Of a stretch of 12,923 nt of DNA, positions 7,830 through 12,923 are shown piece after piece; within the stretch, counting starts at the first letter, position 1, and each line of letters starts with the position of its first letter. A program made the position numbers and the translations under genes. Source of the DNA: Monoraphidium neglectum (taxonomy: Eukaryota > Chlorophyta > Chlorophyceae > Sphaeropleales > Selenastraceae); contig NW_014012747.1 in the NCBI RefSeq assembly GCF_000611645.1, positions 7,220-20,142 of the forward strand. Reading direction: 5' to 3'. The notes beneath the pieces are model-generated. The model worked only from the letters and a program-made list of their open reading frames with translations. It was not told the DNA's origin and made no database searches.

Positions 7830-9835
7830 CTATACGGCGCAGCAGGTGTATATGATTCTCCATGCTTCTTTTTGCAACTGCAGCCCCCACCCAGTCATCA
7901 CTTGACCAGGGCGGCAAAATGCTTGATGCCTGTCCAGAAAATTGATACTACCGCGGCCTGTAGCAGTCCATTGTGTTGACATCGTCTCGCAACCCCGCTT
8001 GTTCACTCCAACACAGGTGTATTGAAGTTGAATCTGTGGAAATAGTTGACACATATTGAGGGTGGTGTCAAGAGGGAAGGACTGCCGTTTCTTGCAATGA
8101 GTGCGTATGATTGCTGCAGGAGAGAGAGAGAGACTACGCAGGCTGTAACGCCCGCGTAAATTTAGGAAGAGGGGGCTGGCTTGCGGGGGCCGAGGCCGCC
8201 GCGCCACCCCCCCACCAATTGATAATTGACTGCTGCAGGCGCTATACGTGACAATGTCTTGGTGCACAATTCCCACCCGATCGCCGCCACGTTTGAGGGT
8301 CCACATCAGAAGTGCCTCATTAGATTCGCAGTTGACATGGTGGCGTTCCAGGAAATCTGCGGAACATGCAACAACGCACATTTGTCAGTGATTGTATGAT
8401 CGCTATGTATATGGTAGTTCTTGACATAGCTGCTGCATTGTCAGACCACTCACGCAATAAATAAGATCAGGGATTTGTGCGCACCTACACAACCATCGCC
8501 CCATTCGTTTGGAGCCGTGTTGCGGCGCCTGACTGACCGCACCGACGCGGGGGTGCATGCGTACTTAATCCGCATACGCGCTTGACCAGGACCTGGATAC
8601 TGCAATATGTGCATGTAAGTGCAAGCACATGATGTGTGAGTGATGAGTTTTGCACCAAGTAAGGGGTACAGCAAAACAAAGGTGGTTGCCAAAGTTTGCC
8701 GCATCATCGCATGAGTATATATTTGTCATGTTTGCAACATGTCCAGACAAATTGCATCAGTATTGATAACCTTTCCCAGCAATAATGCATGAAAGGTGAG
8801 TGCCCACATTGTGCTACTAGCATCATTACCACACGCTGAAAACGTGTCACCACATCAGTACAGGGAGTCACATGCTCGGCCAATCTGGGGGCACAGCAGC
8901 GTAACCGTGCGTACACGCACGCCTGCATTTGCATGCGCACACTCGCGCATCTGACTGCTGTGATCAATATAAGTGCATGATCAATGTTCCAGGTCCTGTG
9001 ATCCGTGTGTTGTCATCCGCACCTTCATCTCGAGCTGGAAGCCGCGCAGAGCTGAATTGTCGGGGCAGTCCTCGCCGATCACATGCCTGTCCAAGAATTC
9101 ACTCCTGTATTCCCTCATCGTGGTGAAAAGTCCTGATTTTTCGCCTGCACATGCATGGCAGAGGAAGGATGATTATGCATCAAGGTGATGAGTAAGCGGA
9201 GTGGATATCCTCGTCGACACGAGCATCGACGTCTGATATCCAAGAATTCACCTCAGGCACAAAGACATGGTCAGTCAGCCGAACAGATAGACCACAAACA
9301 TGCACGATGCGCACCTGCATCATTCCATCTGGTGTAGTAATACTCTGGCAGGGTAGGTGGGCAAGGGGAGATGGATGGTGTGCATGTGGATGTAAGTAAG
9401 GATAGTAAATGGCACACGGCATCATCCATTTACACCTCCGCGCGCTTCACCTTGCCTTCATACACACTTGAGCTTGCACAGATCGCACGTACATACATCA
9501 CAGGGTCGCATATCCAGAAGTACATGAACGTGTGGCTGCATATGTGTGCTATTATTATTGCTTACACTTACCCTGCCAGTCCTGCGCAGCTTGATTCCCC
9601 AGCAACGTCCTGCTGGTCAGCTGAGAAATTGGCGCAAGCACAGGTTGGGAGAGATTTGCTCGGCAAGGTGTTCGCAGATACCCCAGATGCATGCATGCAC
9701 AGATGCATGCACATGTGCACATGTGCAGCAGAACAACAATCAATACATGCTTCGCACCTTTGTGTTGACGGCCGCAAGCGTTTCACTTGGCATACAGAGC
9801 AGTAGAAGCAGCGCAACGAGCAGCGCGAGGCGCAT
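7830..9835 (-). CDS. Secreted protein with tandem FL[DE]RH / Ix-Y-x-C repeats (7 exons)
   Basis: Modelled exons (minus): 9835-9758, 9620-9572, 9328-9296, 9144-9023, 8599-8485, 8356-8277, 8033-7830. They total 681 nt, 226 residues, ending in TAG, and every junction keeps phase. Residues 1-22 form a signal peptide: MRL, a leucine-rich core, then a likely cut after SETLA. The mature part repeats one unit: VRIVHVC (48-54), MRIKYAC (103-109), IQLQYTC (160-166) and RIIYTCC (218-224), with cysteines 55, 57 and 57 residues apart. Between them lie FLDRH (70), FLERH (134) and FLDRH (191), each followed by a Cys, then a hydrophobic ALxxFxL-like strand. The pattern suggests disulphide-bonded beta repeats in an extracellular or cell-wall protein; no enzyme motif is visible and the function is unknown. 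The last five exons are firm. The two junctions at 9571/9329 and 9295/9145 are less certain: an alternative acceptor at 9345 would add SITTPDG but needs another upstream join. Confidence 0.8.
8119..8133. repeat. Short (GA)n run inside an intron
   Basis: A (GA)n run of about fifteen bases on the plus strand. It lies in the intron between the last two exons of the repeat-protein gene (8276-8034), where it appears as a CT tract on the coding strand, well upstream of the acceptor at 8034. Confidence 0.7.
9686..9726. repeat. Overlapping ATGCAT / GCATGC / ACATGT palindromes
   Basis: About 40 bases are made almost wholly of small self-complementary words: ATGCAT, TGCATGCA, ACATGT, GTGCAC. They lie in the first intron (9757-9621) of the repeat-protein gene. 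They probably represent simple-sequence expansion; no gene or protein site can be assigned. Confidence 0.6.
9770..9835 (-). other. Signal peptide of the FL[DE]RH repeat protein
   Basis: The first exon opens with ATG, two charged or polar residues, about eleven hydrophobic residues (ALLVALLLLLC) and a polar stretch MPSETLA followed by AVNTK. This is the classic n-h-c layout with a small residue at the predicted cut. The exon then ends at AAG|GTGCGA. It sends the protein into the secretory pathway; no later membrane segment or retention signal is seen. Confidence 0.75.
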
Positions 9836-9919
9836 CGCCTTTGGGTGTTGGGGGTTGGATTTTGGGGGATTGCAGAGGGTACGTTGGTTGGCTGGCGCCG
9901 TGGACACCCGTGGCTCTGC

Positions 9920-10379
9920 TCAACTGGTTGTGGCCGTGTGGCTCAGGCCGGGCGGGGCACGCGACTGGCGCGACAGGGCGTTCGAGGAGGCAAAGAAGGC
10001 CGGCCATGTGCAGACTGGGGCGCTGTCTCCGGAGCCAGATATGGCTATGAGAAACTGCGAGGTCGAAAGGTGTAACCGGACATGCCTCTTGGGACTCGGC
10101 CGGGTGGCCAATGACGTCGATAAAATACACTGCAGGCCTGGAGGCAGCCTGAAGCCCTCTCTCTAGCCGTCCGCGCGGTGTGGAATGGATCCCAACGTGA
10201 GCGCGTCTGGCCTGCGCCCCTCTGGTGTGCTGTTGCGCCGAATCACACTGGCGGTGCCAGGCGCCCACTGCAGCTTTCACAAAAGTGCACGCACAGGTTT
10301 GCTCACCAGCAGCGCGCCAGCCGCCGCCAGGGGCGCGACTGGGCGGGAGCGCCCCATCACTCTCAGCGCGTAGGTAGGC
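9920..10379 (-). CDS. Possible two-exon C-terminal fragment, low confidence
   Basis: Exon 10379-10307 has a good acceptor (TTGCAG) and donor (CTG|GTGAGC) and reads PTYALRVMGRSRPVAPLAAA. It joins in phase 0 to 10054-9920 (FLIAISGSGDSAPVCTWPAF, then ASSNALSRQSRAPP), ending in TGA. Codon use in the second exon is strongly GC3-biased. Against it: the stop is only 85 bases upstream of the next gene's ATG (9835), no TGTAA lies between, and the opposite strand over 9900-10070 also has a plausible frame (ARDWRDRAFEEAKKAGHVQT). Function unknown. Confidence 0.25.
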
Positions 10380-10959
10380 CTGCAACCACAGTGTGCGTGA
10401 GGTGGGGCGCGCGGCTGGATCAAGAATGGCTCACATGGGCCGGCGGGGGGTGGGAATGGGGGGGCTAATGTCATCTTCTGGGTGGGTTCGGCCACGGCTG
10501 CGCTGCAGCCATCCAGTGCTCGGGATGGGCGGATCAAGGCTCCATGGCAAAAGGGAAGCACAATGGCTGCCCGCATCTTCAGCAGCATGTAGGGTACTGT
10601 ACAAATGGGGGGTGCCTCACCCCAGCGTCGTGGAAGATCCCTTGTGTGCTGGAGGTGGTGTGTGGTGCAAAGTGAAAATGAAGCTGTGGGCAGATCGTCC
10701 TTTTTATGGTGCGGCAAAACGCTCCTGCAAATCCTACTACAGGCCTACAGTACCGTAATCGGGCTTGGGCTACCGTGTCTAGGCGATCCGCGGAGCTGGT
10801 GCCGGGTGCTGGGTGGTGGATCTTGGTCAGTCGCTTTGAAATGTCGATCTCAAACGTATTTTTGCAGCTCCCCATGCAATGCTGCGAAGTGACATCGAGG
10901 GTCTACTGTACTGTACCTTTTCCATCGGGGGAACCTTTTCGTTCCACGCGTGCAGATTG
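10380..10959. other. No gene recognised
   Basis: Both strands were read. Open frames here are short or have coding-unlike composition. Words such as CTACAGTACCGTA (10741) and CTACTGTACTGTACC (10903) recur loosely, without an arrangement that suggests a defined element. Confidence 0.3.
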
Positions 10960-11641
10960 TCAAGTTGTCTGCAAATTTCGGGAGTTTCGTGTCAGCAACG
11001 ACAACGCAATATGGTTCGCTGCAAGGCGCGTGATGAGCAGTGTAGACCAGAATGAGCAGTCCGCACGCGATGGCACTGTACGTCCGCACTGCTCGGGCTG
11101 CTGCGCCCGGTCATGCACCACCCATCCAGCGATGCTGTGAGCGCTGGGCATGTCGTCGACGCAAGGATGCAACTGTGTCGTCAACGGCGCGCCAGGAGAG
11201 CCCGGTCGGGTGATGTGAGGGCTGGTGGGCGTGCTTGTTGCAAGGCTTGCCAGCGCTGCCGCGCGCCGCCAGCTCCGGCTGCCCGGCAGCGCTGTGCGTT
11301 GGCGGTGTGCTGCCTGCCGTGATTGTGTGCTCCTGCAGCCACCAGCCTGTGAGATACAGTGCTATCTTGACCAGTCGCGTGCCTGCGCTGCCGCACCCCT
11401 CCCAACCTGACCAAAGCGCCATGACCCGCGGGCCCCGACCCATTCGTGCACAATACAGACGCATGCCGCCGCCGCCGCCGCTGAGCTTTCTTGCTGCCCG
11501 CTGCCGCCACCCGCGCCGAGCCCGCCCCGCTGCCGCCGCCCGCCGCCGCCGGCACCGCAGGTGCCGCCCGCCCGCTGCTCGCCGTCGGCGCCTCACGCCT
11601 CGCATAGCTTGTTCGTTGCCGCTGACACGGCCTCCTTGCCG
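10960..11641 (-). CDS. Possible two-exon coding fragment, low confidence
   Basis: A 45-nt exon, 11641-11597 (GKEAVSAATNKLCEA), ends at donor GGC|GTGAGG. It joins in phase 2 to an open frame from 11332 (acceptor GGCTGCAG) reading STQSRQAAHRQRTALPGSRS and staying open to a stop at 10960. A competing frame from the same acceptor (EHTITAGSTPPTHSAAGQPE) ends at 11111 and also has good codon use. No start, no family and no poly(A) signal can be assigned. Confidence 0.22.
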
Positions 11642-11873
11642 CTGCAATAGCTGCACTCTCGCACCACATTCGATCGTGAGCGCCCCAGAACCATGATAGA
11701 TGCACCGCAGAACCATGCCGCGGCGCGCTGCGTGCGTTGCGGCCCCGCTGATGCAGCCGGCGCCTCGACACTTGAGGCGCTGGCGTCGATACGCTGACGT
11801 CATCGAACGCGTCAGCCGGTCCTCACGCCTGCTGACACATCAGCCGCTCGAGTAACGATAAAAGGTTGGGTAG

Positions 11874-11878
11874 TTACA
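11874..11878 (-). terminator. TGTAA motif, possible poly(A) signal
   Basis: A TGTAA on the minus strand in a locally A/T-richer patch (11855-11910), about 770 bases after the TAA at 12649. The region between shows no convincing coding frame. The assignment depends on the low-confidence exon at 12837-12649 being real. Confidence 0.25.
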
Positions 11879-12310
11879 CTGGCCAAAACAGCAAACAGCC
11901 AATTAGTAACTCACTGGTCAAGCATCCAAGCAGCCGGCGGCCCAAGGACTGCCGTCGGGTAATGCGACAATCAAACGGCGGCAACAGAAAGGCGCCCATG
12001 TCGCGCCCGTCACGGATGTTGATCGCGACAGGTGGTCTATGTGGTTGTAAGTCACGGCACGGCCGCTGCAGAAATGCAAGGCGGCGGCGTTGGGTTGATC
12101 CCCAACAACATTAGGCGGGTCAGACAAACAGACGCGTGCGGCTGCGGTTGGTGTTGGGGCCGGCACACGTAACTAGTAAACACTGCAGGCCGGCCGCTCC
12201 GCCGCGAGCGGAGGGGTGCGCCGCGGAGGAAAGGCGGGGCGTTAGTTGGGGCTCTCTCGGGAGCCGTGTTGGAGGAATAAATAATCAATGCGGGGTGGTT
12301 CGATGCACCC

Positions 12311-12330
12311 GCCTGCGTGAGCACGCAGGC
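12311..12330. repeat. Perfect 9-bp inverted repeat
   Basis: GCCTGCGTG and its exact reverse complement CACGCAGGC are separated by only AG, giving a tight hairpin on either strand. It is not followed by a T run, so there is no reason to call it a bacterial-type terminator. Confidence 0.6.
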
Positions 12331-12648
12331 CTGGGCAGCTCCCTCCCCTGGGTTCGTTCGACCCCACCCATCCGAAACCCGCACGCCCCCTGCCAATCAA
12401 ATGTTGCGCCTGCACCCCAGCCTGTCATCATTAATGCGCCCACATCCCCTGTAAGAGACGGGCCCCCCGCGGGGGCTGGCCGGCAGTGGTCAAGCACGGC
12501 GCTGAGCATTGCCGTGTGCCCGCGGCGCGAGCCCGGCGTTGTGCAAGGGCCCTTTGCCCCCAAAAACGGAGCACGCTTTGGCTGCGCCTCGACCGCGCCG
12601 TTTGGCGGAGCGCTCGGGTCCCAGCAGCCGTGGCCCAATCACCCGGCC

Positions 12649-12837
12649 TTAAACAGCCTGTGGCACCGCGGCGCCGCTCCAGGGTGCCGCGGTGCCGCCG
12701 AGCAGCGCCTGGCGCAGACGCCGCCCCGAAGCTGCCGCAGCCCTGATCGATTCGCTGCAGACGGCGACGGGCGCGGCCCAGCCGAGCTGCCCCGCCCCAA
12801 GAGGGGCGATGCCATGCCGCCTCTCAACCCCCCAGCC
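12649..12837 (-). CDS. Possible terminal exon of a minus-strand gene, partial
   Basis: From an acceptor-like site (ATTAGTCAG) at 12838 the frame reads GWGVERRHGIAPLGAGQLGW, then AAPVAVCSESIRAAAASGRR, and ends with TAA at 12649. Codon use is strongly GC3-biased (ATC, GCC, GTC, CTG, GGC), like the better exons in this window. The opposite strand is also open to the window edge in a Pro-rich frame, so the strand is not secure. A TGTAA at 11878-11874 could serve as a distant poly(A) signal. Confidence 0.28.
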   Translation of the reverse strand, partial: GWGVERRHGIAPLGAGQLGWAAPVAVCSESIRAAAASGRRLRQALLGGTAAPWSGAAVPQAV

Positions 12838-12923
12838 CTGACTAATCACCTGCCTGCCTTCCCCAGACCCCCGCCGGCGCCCCAGCCTGGGCGGCCGGCC
12901 GCAACCCCCACGTTCCGCCGGCC

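Larger units (their letters stand above)
11642..12648. other. No gene recognised; possible 3' UTR and intergenic DNA
   Basis: Neither strand carries a convincing coding frame. Features noted are the TGTAA at 11874-11878, a perfect hairpin at 12311-12330, and G/C palindromes around 12461-12480. The stretch may be 3' UTR of the exon ending at 12649 plus spacer. Confidence 0.3.

Noticed and set aside
8860..8920. Minus-strand ACVYARLRCCAPRLAEHVTP as another repeat half
   Set aside because: It looks like the IxYxC strand, but the exon at 8599-8485 (MRIKYAC...) joins in phase on both sides and gives the regular 57-residue spacing. The stretch is therefore taken as intron.
9451..9571. Exon 9535-9451 (HTFMYFWICDPVMYV...) in the repeat gene
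   Set aside because: Phases would fit, but the intron before it would be only 36 nt, shorter than plausible, and the sequence does not match the repeat.
12311..12330. Rho-independent terminator
   Set aside because: The hairpin is perfect but has no T tract, and the window is spliceosomal eukaryotic DNA.
1..12923. Phage, defence island, transposase or reverse transcriptase
   Set aside because: No integrase, RT, transposase or restriction/defence motifs were seen in any frame, and no long terminal or inverted repeats flank any segment.

Overview
The window looks like nuclear DNA of a green alga, most likely a chlorophycean/volvocine relative. The evidence is high GC, strong G/C third-position bias in the coding frames, many small exons with GTGNGN donors and pyrimidine-CAG acceptors, TGTAA-type poly(A) signals, (AC)n and (CTG)n microsatellites, and coding frames for a secreted repeat protein, a plastid-like membrane protein and a ciliary-style coiled-coil protein. 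No rRNA, tRNA, CRISPR array, insertion sequence or bacterial operon was seen. Apart from exon fragments, most long open frames are chance products of GC-rich DNA; genes were recovered by matching splice sites and reading phases by eye.

Every gene that could be modelled lies on the minus strand, head to tail. From high to low coordinates: (1) weak coding patches at 12837-12649, 11641-10960 and 10379-9920. (2) A well-supported seven-exon gene, 9835-7830, encoding a secreted protein of about 226 residues built from 55-57-residue repeats, each with an (R)I-x-Y-x-C strand and an FL[DE]RH motif. (3) A partly solved gene, about 5728-4839. (4) A four-exon gene, 4053-2734, encoding a predicted plastid or organelle membrane protein of about 275 residues. 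(5) A multi-exon coiled-coil gene starting at 2550 and running past 554, whose 3' end is unresolved or outside the window.

Spacing is tight: the candidate poly(A) signal of gene 4 lies about 50 bases upstream of the first ATG of gene 5. The stretch from about 7100 to 9700 is visibly less GC-rich than the rest; it holds the 3' UTR and introns of the repeat-protein gene. Nothing links the genes into one pathway. The observation most worth following is the internally repeated FL[DE]RH protein, whose intron positions and phases recur in each repeat, recording its growth by duplication.
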